Assembly (NCBI GenBank): GCA_024516035.1
Contig: CM044961.1
Coordinates: 33,373,453-33,437,452 of the forward strand
Direction: 5' to 3'
Source of the DNA: Bactericera cockerelli
Lineage: Eukaryota > Arthropoda > Insecta > Hemiptera > Triozidae
Length of the DNA stretch: 64,000 nucleotides
Positions 30,401 to 45,400 of this stretch are shown here, piece by piece (position 1 is the first letter of the stretch; every line of letters begins with the position of its first letter). Under the pieces are notes generated by a model. That model had not been told where the DNA came from. It did not search any database and was given only the letters and a program-made list of their open reading frames with translations. The position numbers and the translations under genes are program-made.

Positions 30401-33400
30401 AGATTATTTCATGTACAAATAATAATGTTTTCTCATGTGTAATTTTTTATTCTAGAGAAGGGGATGTTAGAGTATTGGCTAGATATTGGCCAGATTGTAT
30501 TATGATGAAAATCTGGAAATACATTCAGTCTATCTTCTGATACTTTAATAGCTTCGAAATGTGTTCTTTCTCTCTGCCCTTTCTAATAAATTAAAACAAT
30601 TTTCCTATTGACAACATCATTTGAAATAAAACTCATCAGCATCGACCACTCAGGTGACCTTTACACCTAACCTGACAGAATCAAATCCACATTGACCACT
30701 TGACCGGTGCCACTTGACTTACCGAATAAGGATGTTAGGAGCACGTGACCTGTCACTTGACTTACCAAATAAGGATGTTAGGACTTGCTACCGGAACCAC
30801 TTTATACAGAGTGGGTCCGGCATGATTGGAAAGAAGAAAAAAAATTGATCTCCCAATATCAATGGCTGAAAAAATCATCATTGCAGCAATTCGTATACAA
30901 AATCATACAAAATGATTTTGTATATCATACAAAATTATCCACCACACCACCTGTATAAAAATCAGTAAAAAAAGATATATACAATTGTTGGAAAATATTT
31001 CTGTGTCGCCTGGCAAGCAACACTGAGATGTCAGTTAAATAAATATATATAATAATAATAATAGATAATCTTGTAAGGGTAAAGCTTTATAACTAAAGCT
31101 ATTAAGCCCAGAACTATGTACCTATCTTTATGTGCAATGGTACTCAAGTAGATAGTCTGGTGGTAATCCAAGTAGCGGAGGGATTATTTGGTTCGAATCC
31201 CACCCAGTGCATGAATTTTTCTTCATTAATTTGAGTTTGTGATCACTGATCACATTGTAATAAAACTCTGGGGTTGGGTGGTAGAAATGTTATTAAACAT
31301 TAACCTCACCTAGTGTTTACCTTCCACTAAAGAGTGTTATTATTATTAAGAGTTTTTCTGAAAATCCTACAACCAGGACAGCTAATAATACATTGCAGGT
31401 ATAATACCTTGCAGATGAGGTGGCGGACTTGTAACCTGGAGGTCGGTGGTTCAAGTCCTGGTTTCAGCGTAGATTTAGTAAAGCGCGTTTGAGTAGTTGT
31501 GATATCACGAAAGTGATTAACACAAATCCGATAACTTTAAAAAAAAAAATAATAACTCCAATAATTGTTCTTGAAACACACTGTATACAACATGACTTTG
31601 TGAAACAACTATACTACTGTACAATGACTTTATAGTATTTAACTCTTTATACCTCCCAGTTATTATTATTAAACATGTTCAATCAAGTTTTATTTACAAT
31701 TGACATAGAATATATACATAGAAATTGAAATTAATGAAACAAAACTTGATCAAGGGCGGTGCTAATGCCAACGGCATTCTATTCCTCACCCTGGCGAGCC
31801 TTATTTGTGGTCGGTATTCAATGAACAGTAGAGATCAACCGGGTACTTAATTTGCCTATTAGGTAGGTAAATGGCTACCACCGGATCCGTTCAGCCAAGG
31901 TCCAACGGGTTTAGCAATGCGGAACTCTTGGGTTCGATGTTACAGACGAGGGACAAAAGCGAGAAAAAACCCAGGTATTGAATCACGCTTTTTGAATTAC
32001 AAAATATAGTAAGACTAGCCGCGTTGCGGTTAGGCCCGCAGCGCGGTGACTTCATCGAGGCATGGCTTATTTTATAATACAGACCGACCTCAGTAGCTTG
32101 ATCGATAAGGCGGCGGACTTGTAACCTGGAGGTCGGTGGTTCAAGTCCGGGTTTCAGCGTAAATTTAGTAAAGTGAGTTTGAGTAGTTGTGATATCACGA
32201 AAGTGATCAACACAAATATGATAACAGAGTGAACGAAAAGTCCCGGAACGGATTTTTATCTTTTTAACGGCTCAAGATAGAGACTTGAATTTTTGTATGA
32301 AGTTCTAACGCAAAATTGTCTATTTTTTGGAGGGATTGAAATTTCTACAGGGTGTCCCAAAAGTAGTGAAACAGGCTTTCGATTTTTAAATAGAACTCCC
32401 TATTTTTTATTTGATATTCGAAATGTTTAGGGATCCGTTGGTTCGAATCTTACCCAGTACATGAATTTTTCTTCATTAATTTGAGTTTGTAACCACATAT
32501 TTATAAGACTCTGAGAGTTAGGTGGTAGGAAATGCTTTGAGCATTTACCTCGCCTGGTGGTTACCTTCCACTAAAGAGTATTATAATTATAAGAGACAAC
32601 TGGATAAAAATCAATAATTTCCATGTCAAATATTATTATAAATTTTATATAATTATAGAGATAACGCGATATTATTATTATTTCAATGTGTTTGACGCAA
32701 AGAGTTTGAAAATAATGTAAGGCTCTATTGTCGTGTTATAGCGTCCTATGTTACGCCAAATGGTTTTCATGGCCACCAACCGGGTGCGTAAGTCATAGTT
32801 TTCATCATTATGCCGCCATCAAAGCTATTTCAGCATTTTACTTCCGTAAATTTCTAATATTAGAAATCGGTTTTGTAGTATTGTGTTCGTTTTTGTACAG
32901 AAAAATATATTTTTTTTGCTCCGATTTTAATTTTTTTGGTACCTACTTAAAACTAACAAAAAGAGACATTTCCTATCCATTCATTCCGTCCTAGCCTACA
33001 ATTATTAGGTTTTATTATAGACATAATTAATTAATTATACATTACAGGTACGAGTATGCACAGTACGTACAGAGAAGGATTACAACGAAATGAAAAAATG
33101 GAAAAAAAAAAAATAAGAAATTGTTGGGTGATTCCATTATTTTCCATTCTATGTATAGGATAAGGAAAGTAAAAAAAAGAAAGAAAAAATAAATAAATAT
33201 GTACAATTATACACATATGTCCTAACGAAAGGGCGGGGTTATTGCCTATAGCAATCTTTTCAACCTAACCCTTTAAAAATTATGTTTCTGAATAATTTGA
33301 TAGGGTACCCGTGAGGATGCTTCTCTTCTCTCGTTGACAGAAAGCCATCAGACATCTCACCCGAGGTGTGCCTTAGGACCGAATTATAAAACAGTATTAG

Positions 33401-36400
33401 ATTTAGGGCCGTATTATGAAACAGGATTACTAAATCTAAGCTGACCCTTAAATTTTATCAACTGACCGATGGGTATTTTTTGTCACGAAGGCTGGCCACA
33501 GCACCGTTACGCCACAGAAGTAATATACAACTACGAAGCCCGGATATGACCTCTACAGTTGTTGTCAAGGTGAAAGTTAAGGGATAGTGTCCACTAAGAT
33601 TAACAAATCCTGTTTCATAATTCGGGCCTTAACCTAAGTAGACGCTATCCCTTAATTCAGGCTATACTGCGCTGTGATTGGTTGAAACTCCCACTTGAAG
33701 GTTTGTTTGGCTTAGTTTGACTTTAATCCTGTTTCATAATGCCTTGTACAGAGTTGCAAAGCCATGTTTAATACAGTGTTGCAAAACCATGTTTTGTACA
33801 GTGTTGCAAAACCATGTTTTGTACAGTGTTGCAAAACCATGTTTTTGCAAAACTCGTGCTGTACCGTTCTATGTTACGTATTATACGTATCCATCTGTTA
33901 ATGAGAAGACTATAATGCTCTCGCGTATACTGTAAAAAATTTAGTACAAGAAAGACTATTGAAAATAATCCTTGCTGTAATTTCAGGATAAGAAATACAC
34001 TTAAAAATAATCCTTGCTGTAATTTTAGGATAAGAAAGACACTAAGAAAAAAGGGGAACGTGACGCCCTCCCCCCCTGGATTCGAATTTTCCCTCTACGG
34101 CCCTGGTATAGACGCATTACCACATCAGGTTTACAGTCAAAGGTAAAGCTCTCCTGGTGCCAGCTTCACGGACCTAAAACGATTTTCCCTTTGCTACACT
34201 GGTGCTAACTTTACACACCTTACTGGAGTTTCAGTCAATTTTCAGCGTTTCCTAAAGTCTTACCTTTCCACTCCAAATTTTTAGCATTTCTAAAGGCCAC
34301 CTCAGTGTCTACAATCTTAAGCCGCACGCCGCTATTCAAAAATAAGCTTTGTAACACTACAGCTTTTAAGAACCCACCCACATATTTTCACACCACAACA
34401 ATATAATACACAACTATTACACATGCACTCATTATACCTTGTATATACTTATTAAAGGGTTGCTTGGAAGAGATTGCCAAAGGCAATAACCCCGCCCTCT
34501 TGTTAGGACATAATATATTATGTATATATTTATTAATTTATTTTTTCTTCATATTTTTCTCTTTTTACTTCTCTTATATTGTATATTAATTTGTAATTAT
34601 CTGTGTTGTATGTAGGTATATAATATGTCCAATCAATAAAGTGTAAATAAATAAAAAAAAAAATGGAAAAGATAATTATATTCGTACCAAATTTTACCTC
34701 AAATAGTTAAACTATAATCTTGCGTTCTTTAATTCATTGTACATAATATTACCTTACACTCTGCCGCGCTGTCTCTTTCTTTGTATAGGCGTTCTTCACA
34801 CCTCGGCCGAGGTGTTTGATATGTAGCTACACCATCATGATTTTTGTACATATAAAACCTTTTCATATTTGCATATTCTATAGAATTAGTAACAGTCGAA
34901 CCTGGATATAAGAGAAAAAATCCAGCTCATCGAATCTACCTGGGTGATATGACATGTGGTTGAAAGCGACGTTAAACCCAAATTTAAAAAAAAAACTACC
35001 TTTTCTACCACTTAAAAAATCAACCTGTTAAAAAGAAAACTGGACATGAGATAAAAAAGTAATAAAAAATTATTACCTACCATTATTATTTTTTAAAGAT
35101 GATTGTTTCACAGCCTTTTTCATTTCGTAGCCATGAAACAGGAGCTACTTTAGACGCTTGTGGTCTGTGTTGTAGCCTGCCCATCCCGTAGTATGCCTCC
35201 CCTCTGATGGGCGAAAAGTGACATAATACTTCCCATTTAGGTGCTGGGTCAACACGAGCGCACCGGAAGGTATCCCAAACAATTGTAACCAAATTAATAA
35301 TACAATTTTTTGTCGGCACGGGGGATCAAACCCGGGACCTTCCGCATGGCAAGCAATTATCTTATAGGTATCTTATCCGAACAGGTTCGACTGTATGTGA
35401 TTGTATTGTATAACTTTTTTATATGCCTCCCGGGCATTGCCTAGTATGTATATTAAATTTGTATAATCTTGTATCATACCTACCTACCTACTTATAAATT
35501 ATAATTGTATTTTGATTATTGACTTGTATATTTGCATAGGCAAGCTTCTATGTGTAACAGATTCAGGGTCGTAATAAAAATAATAATACTCTTTAGTGGA
35601 AGCTAACCACCATGCGAGGATAATACTCAAAAGAAAAATTTGGAAATCAAATTAATGAGGAAAAATTTGGTCGTATTTCATGCAGGAGGGCGGAATTAAT
35701 AGACGTTTTTGTAATACCTCTGTGGCGCTAAGTCACGGATTGCGTACTGTGTGAGATAGGGAAAACCAACACTTACCAACGACTTAAGTTATTGATGTTG
35801 TCTATTAATTCTGCCCTAAATATCTAGGATTTGTTAATCCAAGCCACTACGGAACAGCTGATATAAATGAGCTGTGATTGGTTGAAATTCTCACCAGAGG
35901 CCGTGTTCAGGGATAGTGTAGGATTAGTTAGGGTTGTATGCAGAGTCCTCACTGTAGGGATGCCTGGGTCATTAAATTTGTCCCTTCAGCTGATTTTGTT
36001 ATGCAGAGACGTTTGTTTGAAGCGCCTGTGCGCATGCGCATTTAGATGTCTCTTGAAAGAAGATAGATAATGTAATAATTGTCAAGGTCGAAGTTTTCCC
36101 TAAACCCTATAGTGAGTTCGGGACCACACTATAATGAACCCTATAGGGATTTTTTTAAAAAAGATAAGGGTTTCACAGCCTTTATTATTTCGTAGACATG
36201 AAACAGGAGCTACTGTAGACGCTTGTGGTCTGTGTTGTAGCCTACCCATCCCGTAGTATGCCTTCCCTCTGATGGGCGAGAAGTGACACAATACTTCCCA
36301 TTTAGGTGCTGGGTCAACACGAGCGCACCGGAAGGTCTGCCTTACAATCAATCAATTGTAACCAAATTAACGTCGCTCTCAATTGCATGGTCATTCATAT

Positions 36401-39400
36401 CACGACGGGGGTTTCACCCTCCATTCGCAGGAAACCCACAGACCAGCTATTACTCAAACCTCACTCAGACTACTCGGGGCCGGGAATAGCCCAGTACCAG
36501 GAGATCTAAAAAATGAATGGTCACCCATCCAAGTCCTAACCTCGCTGGACGTCGCTTAACTTGAAAACCAGAACTCTGAGAAACAATATCGAACGAGTGT
36601 GCAAGTATGCAGATCATTGAATCCGATACTCACCTCGATACGTTTATCTCAAAACGATCGAATTTTCGATCCGCTTATAAGAATGTGGTCATGGAAAGGC
36701 ATCCGCCCTTGAAATTCACAACAAAGCCCCACTTCGGATGAGTCAGATTAGTTTATTTATGATCCGAGATTATTTCGACGTTTTCGTAATTTGTGATTAT
36801 TCCGGCTAAAAATAGATTCCACGCAATATAAATAAAGTAGAGATGTCGTAAAGAGTAAGATTTCTGGATCGTGTCCAGGTATCCAATTCAGAAGTGGTTC
36901 TGAACATTATAATTTTTTTTCCCAAGAAGCTGGAGAAATAGTGAAGAACTCATAGTATATAAAAGCAGTGTTGTAATGTACCCGGGTACTTGTACCCGGG
37001 TACTGTACCCGGGTACAGTTTTGAGTACCCGATACCCGTACCGGGTACAGATTATGAATTGGTACCCAATACCCGTACCGGGTACTATTTTTCTGTACCC
37101 GGTACCCAAAAGCGGGTACTTTACGGGTACTTTTTTGTTCTTAAGTAGCAAGAATTTGTTCTAAAAAATTGAAACCTTGTTTTTCATTTTGGAACGTTTT
37201 TCAAAAAAAAAAAAGTTTCACTTTTTTTAAACAAATGACATCATATCCACTACTTCCTACCTCCATGCGAGCGATTGGGCTTACCAAACTTACCGAGGCT
37301 TACCAAACCGAACAAAGAGAAATTTTATAAGTAGGTATGTACCCGAAAAGTATGTATGTATGTACGAATTTCTTTGTGGTGAAGCACAAGGCCTCTTCAC
37401 AATTTTTGTGGGTAGCGCAGCATTACTAGAAGCCTCCTTTACATTTCGAATTATTCTATTACATTAATTTCTTTTTACTCTGGTAATGCCGCCACTGGTC
37501 GTTACTCATACAAGGAACTACTCATTTTTCCTCACGAGGTATGAGTGGACCCGAACATTCAAGTACAGAGCAGAAAAAATCCTCCCCCGCTGGGAATCGA
37601 ACCCAGGTCACCATGTGTGCAATGCCTAGCGCGCTAACTCGCTCTGCCACAGTGACTACTGTACCCGAAAAGTACCCGTAAAATACCCGGTACATTTTTT
37701 CATTACCCGGTACCCGTACCGGGTACTGTTTTTAAAAAGTACCTCTTACCCGTACCGGGTACAAATTGCCCCTGAATACCCGTACCCGTACCGGGTACCA
37801 AAAAAAATGTACCCGTTACAACACTGTATAAAAGTTAAAATCGGAGCAAAAAAACATTTTTTTTATTACAAAAACGAACACAATACTACCGATTTCTAAT
37901 ATTAGAAATTTCTCGGAAGTAATATTTTGTATCTTAGATGAATCGCTAAGATAAAAAAAGCTATCACGAAAATCACGATCATAATAATATCGCCTTATTT
38001 ATACTGCCCGATTAAGACTATTAGGTCCTATTATTCCAGCAGTAAGCCCAAGACGTATTTCTAAGTGGTAAAATCCCAAATGGGAGGATAACATGTCATG
38101 TCCCGGCTGGTTTTCGAACCCACGACCTTTGGAATACCAGACCGCCGCCTTTACCACTGAGCTACCGGGGCAGACAGATAATAAAATTCAGGATCATTAA
38201 TTTTATTTAATTTTATTATTATTTTACACTTTATTAGTAAAAACATTAATACAAATTAATATGCAAAATTCAAAACAATATAAGAGGAAGAAGAAGGAGA
38301 AGAATAAAAAAAAACAGACACAGAAAAAATAGATTCACATGTCCTAACTAAAGGGCGGGGTTATTGTCTTTGACAATCTCTTCCACCCAACCCTTACATC
38401 CAGACTTGATGTTTATGAAACGTGATAACAATATGTGTAGGTTAGGAACCACTGTTTTGAGACTTACTTATAATAGCCCTTCGTAAATAACCTACCCCAA
38501 GAACTCAACATGACGTCACGAATTTAAGTTTAAAACGAAATTCCGTTAAAAGGACATTTCTTATGATTAATCTAAAGTCTAAAGTTGGCTCAAACCAGAG
38601 GAAGCCCTCAATGAATGTTTAATATAATAATAGCACTATCTAATGGAAAGTCACCACCAGGCGAGGTTAATGTTCAAAGCATTTTCTACCACCTAACCCT
38701 CAGAGTCTTATTGTTATGTGGTTACACACTCAAATTAATAAGGAAAAATTCATGCACTGGGCGGGATTTGAATGAACGGATCCCTACACTATCGAATTTT
38801 TCGAAAATCCCTGCGCTACCTGTATTACCAGACTAGCACGTTAAACATTTGACTACTGACTACTAGTGTTTTTTATTGAGTGAGACCCAGCCAGACGCCT
38901 ACTATATCAATTATTCTGTGTTTGGTTTTAGAGTCATGACAACAAAAAATAATTGAAATCGGATCAAAAATTGCTCTGGGTGGGTTCCGAACCAACGGAT
39001 CCCTACGCTACCTGGATTACCAGACGTTAACCACTTGACTACCAGTACAGGACACGCGCGACTATGGGGTATTTATTATAATTGAGTCTTCAAGTCTTCA
39101 AGTCGTTACGCGTCGCGCGTCGGCTCGATTATATCATTATACAGAAAAAATCGGAGCAAAAAAATATTTTCTTTTTACAAAAACGAACACAATAATAGAG
39201 ATTTATTTTATATTTTAAAGGTAATTGTGCCCGGAACTGCATTCGCATTACTTAAGAGCACTTTACCTTTACACCCATGCCATTCCCGAAACGCGAAAAA
39301 CTCAGTTAGAATACCGACCTCAGTAGCTGGATCGATAAGGCGGCGGACTAGTAACCTGGAGGTCTGTGGTTCAAGTCCCGGCTTCAGCGAAGATTTAGTA

Positions 39401-42400
39401 AAGCGAGTTTGAGTAATTGTGATATCACGAAAGTGATTAGCACAAATATTGATAACTTTAAACTTTAACTCCGTCAGAATTTTCCGCTCTAGCCGGGATT
39501 CGAACCCGCAATCTCCTGTTCTTAACCACTGAGTTACAAAATAATATAGTTATGAGTATTTTTTTGACCACTGAATATTTAGTACTATATCGAAGGTAAA
39601 ATGTTTGAGTTTCCAGCGAATGGAGGGTAAAACCCCCGTCGTGATGTGACCATGCACTTGAAAGCGACGTTAAAACCCACATTAGAGAATGTAGGTACTT
39701 TTATTTTGTTTTGTTTTATTTTGAAGTCACCGTCAATACAGTTATATACATTTGAAATGAGTAACTTGAACCCCATTCAGATTAGATGTGGTGCTAAAAT
39801 GTTTAGCTCAAATATTAACCTCAATTTTAAGCTCATACTTATGAATATTTATAATATTATGTACTATGTACCTAAATCATGACACAATAACTAATCGCAT
39901 CTGCAATTATTTGTCTATAAAAAAGCAGACAATTGTTGATGTTGTTAAAAAAATAGGAGTTTCTTTTTGTCAGGAGTATATTGGAGTTTGGTTTTGCTTC
40001 TCCGGATGTTGTTATTAATAGGAGAGGAGCATTAAGATCCCTGTGTAAATATTTTTGATATCTCGCCTCAATTTTTCCCAGACATTTTTATTTACTCATG
40101 TACAAAGTAATTTATTATGTTGTTTAAGTGTGGCACATTAAAAGTGTTTGTAAATAAAAACATATTTCTAGATTTCATTTATTTTACGAAAATAATTTTT
40201 TTTTTCTTCTTATTATTAGGCTCTTTAACCATTCATTGTATGGTCGTTCGTGCCGATCCTCTCAAGGTCTAAATACTCTAAATGATGTGAAGGAGTTTGG
40301 TACTTCTTTGAAAAATTTATAGACTAACACAATAAATAAAAAAATATACAGCTACCTACCTATAAAATACAGAACTGTGCGGATGAACTTGACTTATTGA
40401 CTCACTCATCGATTGATTTTATTGATATCAAAGGAATTAATGAACAAATTTTGATTTAATGACCGACCTCAGTAGCTTGATCGATAAGGCGGATGACTTG
40501 TGACCTGGAGGTCGGTGGTTCAAGTCCCGGATTCAGCGAAGATTTAGTGAAGAGAGTTTGAGTAGTTGTGATATCGCGAAAGTGATTAACACAAATATGA
40601 TTTTAACTTATTTTTGGTGTTGTTGATTAAATGAAACTTCAACAAAATACAATTCCTGCTGGTTCGAGCATAGTCCGTACTTCACTGATTTTTTTTTGCT
40701 ACCACAAAAAATTGATAAAATATTAAAAAAAATAAATATATAATATAGGTATTTGTGCTTTGGAACCGCTTTTGCATTACGTCAAGGCACTTTACCTTTA
40801 CACCAATGCCACTCCGGACACGGAAAAACTAGGTCAGAATTCTCTGTTCCGGCCAGGATTCGAAATATTTTTTTATTTATTAATTATTACAAAAACACAA
40901 TAGAACTGATTTCTAATGTTAGAAATTTATCGGAAGTAATAGCAGTGAGTTTTGGTGACATCACGAGAGGAACGAACTAAAATATTTTTTTTTTTTTTTT
41001 AACTAACTACCTAAAATATTTTTTTTTTTTAACTTTCTAAGCTAAAGCTTCTAAGAAGCTTCTTGGAAAAATACCTTTGTATATGTTATCTTGTTACTAA
41101 ATAAATAAATAAATTAAAAAAAAACCCTCATCTCATCATCAGATCAGAATGATCAGATATACAAAATTATCTAAAATAATTTTTAGATAATTTTGATATA
41201 AAATGTTATACAAAAAGATATACAAATAAAACACATTATTATTATTATTATTTTGTCCAGACCGCCGGTAAGAGAGACCCCCAACAGGAGGCGGAGGCTC
41301 AGGACTGGATAGAGACCATCCTCAATGAGAGGTTCCCCTCCAGGGTGGCCTATGAGGACGTTCTGAGGGACGGGGTCATCCTGTGCAGACTCATGAATAA
41401 GCTGAAGCCGGGGAGTGTGCCCAAGATCAACACCTCCGGGGGAGACTTCAAGATGATGGACAACATCAATCAGTGAGTCGGATTTTTAATTTTAATTATT
41501 TAATTTATTTAAAAGTGAAAAGTTGAAAAATTATCATATTGTGTCATCAGAGTCACCAGGTAATTAGTTTTTTTTAATTATATGTTTTAATATATATGTT
41601 ATCAGGAAATGAGCCCAATCACTTTATCATATTTGTGTTAATCACTTTCATGATATCACAACTACTCAAACTAGCTTCACGGTTTTTCTCATATCGAAGT
41701 TCCTCTTCTATCCAGAAAAAATGTGCCCACAAGTTCTACAAGTCAAGTCGTACATCCCACTCTTACTCTGTCTTCTCACGTTTGCGAGCACTTTGCGCAC
41801 AAGAATCCAATCGTTGTTACTCATCTTATATCTCTTCTGTTGTTGATAATATCAAGGAGGACTCACGATATTTCTGGAAATTTAATAAAAACCTACGTGG
41901 AGGCTCTGGCATTCCTAAGGTAGTAAAACACAATGGCATTGAATCTTCTTGCGCACTATCTTCAGCCAATTTATTTGCAAACCACTTTTCTTCGTCTTTC
42001 GTTGATATTCCTCTTTGTTGTAATGAGTTTGTTTCCGTATCTTCGGACCAGGTTTCGTCTTGTAGTATTTCCTTAGCTGCAGTTTTAAAAAAACTAAAGT
42101 CTTTAAGCGTTCACAAAGGTATGGGTCCAGACGGCATTCCTCCAGTATTCCTCAAAAACTGTTCTTCTTCTTTAGCTTTCCCGTTGTGTTTTCTCTTCAA
42201 TCTTTCTCTAAGTCAAGGTGTTTTTCCCTCCCTGTGGAAAAGCAGTTTTGTTTCGCCAGTCCCTAAAAAAGGTAATTCTCGTCACGAAGTTTCAAATTAT
42301 CGTCCCATATCCATACTTTCTACTATACCAAAACTTTTTGAAGCTCTTGTGCTTGAGAATCTTCTACCTTATTTCTTACCTTCGATCAGTCTTCATCAGC

Positions 42401-45400
42401 ATGGTTTCTTACCTCATAAGTCCGTCGCTTCTAATCTTTTATGTTATCTTAACTATATTTCTTGTCACCTTCACGGCTCTCAGGTAGATTCCATATACTT
42501 AGATTTGACAAAGGCATTTGATAGGGTTAACCATAGGATTCTTCTAGATAAACTGTCTTCTTATGGTATTTCGGACTCTCTCTTACTTTGGTTTGCTAGC
42601 TATCTTTCTGGAAGGATTTGTATGGTTCGTTTAGGTTCTTCTGTCTCTTCCTCTTTTGTTGCTACTTCAGGAGTTCCTCAGGGTTCTCATTTGGGCCCCA
42701 TTCTCTTTTTGTTATTCATCAACGATGTCGTCAACTGTCTTTCTAAGCACGATGTTCAATTCTTACTTTTCTGTGATGATCTCAAGATTTTTCGCGAGAT
42801 TCGCTCTTCTAACGACTACCAAATACTTCAAAGCGCTCTTCTTGACTTAAAACAATGGTTTGATAGTAATCTTTTAGAGGTTAATCTTTTGAAATGTAAT
42901 GTAATATCTTTTACACGCTCTAGCAGTCCTCACTTGTTTGACTATTCATTGAACTCCTATAGTATTCCTCGTTCCAATTGCGTCAGAGATCTTGGTGTCT
43001 TGTTTGATTCTCAGTTATCTTTCAACCCGCATATGGAGGCTATCTGTTCCAAAGCCTCAAAAATGCTGGGATTTATCTTCAGATCCACCAAGGACTTCCC
43101 TGACGTAACATCGTTTAAAATCCTCTACTGCTCTTTGGTGCGTAGTGTCCTAGAATTTTCCTCTACAGCTTGGAATCCGTCTTATGAGTTCTATTCTGCT
43201 CGGATAGAGTCCATTCAACATAAGGCCCTAAGAATCATGAGTAGAAAGCTTGGTTGTCCTGAGGAATCCTATGATTCTTTGGAACACCAACTCCGTCTAC
43301 TTCCTCTAAAGAAAAGGAGAGAAATGTTTGATATGGTCTTCTTTTTTAATATTCTTCACTCCCACTTAACAGTTCCTGAACTCCTTTCGTCCATAAATAT
43401 AAATGTACCTGGGCGTATGGCCACTCGTGCGCCACTCCCATTCAGACCTCCATTTGTTCGGACGAACTATTTACAGAACTCCCCAATGATCCGTTTTCAA
43501 AGGAATGCTAACACACTGAAAGACAGTATCGATTTCTTCTGTACTACTGTAACTTCCATCAAACAATTCTACCTTAACCATTGAACATCATCTTTTCCTT
43601 CTCTTTTTCCTCTCCCTCCCTCCTTCTTTCTTTCTTTCTCTCTCTCTCTTTTTCTCTTTTTCTTTTCTCTTTCTCTCTTTCTCACTTTTACACTCACTCT
43701 TTCTCTCTCTCTCTTACTGTATCGCTCCTTGCTTCCTTTCGCTTCTTTCTCTGTTTTATTTGACTTAAAACTGTTTTTTTTTATATTTAAAATTGTTTAT
43801 TAGTACTAAGTTTAATAGTTTATTTTTTGATAGTTAGGGTACAATTATAATTAGATAGTATAGGGTCCGCCCGTGTATTATATTAAAAATAAAAATAAAT
43901 AAATAAAAATATCCAGGTTCGACTGTAGTGTAATCACTTAATAGGTATGTCATATTTGTCATCACGATGTGACATCAAAACTTGTAACCTGGAAGTTTGT
44001 GTAGTTGTGACAACACGAGAGTGATTAACACAAATATGATAAAGGATTAAAAACAAGTCGAACCTGGATATAAGGGAACAATTTTCAGTTCCACCCTTCC
44101 ATGAGGGAAAAAACCTCTTAGAGGAACCTTGATTAAGGAGAAAAAATTTCCAGTCCCTTGACTTTTCCTATCTTATTTCCAGGTTTGAATGTACGAGTAC
44201 ATAATGTACATATAGATGGGAATTTACTTGGCAAACATCAAATCAGCCTTGTCATCAAAAGGTCGTAGGTTTGGGCCACTTTGGCCCAAACCTACGACTT
44301 GCTTGACGGCCCCAAAAAAGGCTGATTAATATTTTCATTTTGAAATCCATCGAATAGTTAGGCTGGCCCCTTTTGTTAGCTGTTTTGTGAGTTTCCAGCA
44401 AATGCTTAATAAATCCAACGTCGTGATATGACCATGCAGTTGAAAGCTACGTGAAACCCAAAAAAAGGAAACCTATTCCATATACGGGGTGGGCGATGTA
44501 GATTTAATCCAAACTGTTAGTAGTATTGTGTAAACTTAAACAACACTAGCGGGCTGTCGCCCGCTTTGCGGGCCGAGGCATAGCCGTGAAAGCAAAAAAT
44601 CCTTTTTCGCCAATGGCAGGTGTTGTAGTGGGAATTTCGGAAAATCCCGTCTTAATGCACATCTAGACTATAAGACAAAGCTACCTACCAAATTTCAGCT
44701 CGCTAGGTATTACGGTTTGGGCTGTAGAGCGATGATCAGTCAGTCAGTGGTCAGTCAATGGTCAGTCAGTGACTTTGACATTTATATATTAAGATGTTGT
44801 TGTTGTTGTAGCTTGTCTACAGCTGGGAAGGCGTGATGGTCTCCAACTTAAGTAAAAACGTCTGTGCTTTGCTCTTATTAGATTTAGTATCATTATTATT
44901 CCATTCTGCAATTAGATTTCAGAAAGCCTGTATCGCATACGGGGTGGATGATGTAGATCTATTCCAAACAGTGGATCTGGTAGAGAGGAAGAACATCGCC
45001 GCTGTCACCATGACCATCTTCGCCATCGGTAGAACGGTGAGTTGTCAAACCTATAGCTAACCACTCTCGTGTAACGGTTGTGATTTCTGCTCGTGTAGAG
45101 ATTGTGAGTTCGAACTTCTAGTTTCCAGTTGGGTAGAATTTTCGAACTGATAAATTCTAAATGTTTTATAATTAAACAGGAAGGAGATTCTAAATGTTTT
45201 ATAATTTTATAATTAATTCTCGGCAGAATTTTCGGATTAAAAAAATCTAGGATTTTTATAGCAACTACTCTGGTGTAACGGTTTTGACTTCTGCTTGTAT
45301 AGGAATCTTAAGTTCGAAACCTCCGGCAGGGCAGAATTTTCGAACTATTTTTTAGAGCAAAACTCTACTGGCGCTATCTTGACGAATCCTTTGGAACTAA

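Larger units (their letters stand above)
26287..30598 (+). mobile_element. Complete Ty3/Gypsy LTR retrotransposon
   Basis: 4312 bp flanked by the 5-bp target duplication ATTTT (26282-26286 and 30599-30603). Two 134-bp LTRs start TG and end CA and look identical. A tRNA-primer-like site (26421-26433), gag-pro, pol and a polypurine tract before the 3' LTR are all present. No envelope frame. It sits in sense orientation in Mp20 intron 1. Identical LTRs mean a recent insertion. Confidence 0.96.
34893..35393. mobile_element. pogo/Tigger-like MITE with nested SINEs
   Basis: CAGTCGAACCTGGATATAAG at the left and its partial inverse ending CGACTG at the right resemble pogo-type termini. Carries an E tail and a whole D SINE. 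The expected TA duplication is clear only on the right. Confidence 0.5.

Noticed and set aside
26287..30598. Endogenous virus with envelope
   Set aside because: No third frame between pol and the 3' LTR; pol ends 22 bases before the LTR, so it is a plain LTR retrotransposon.
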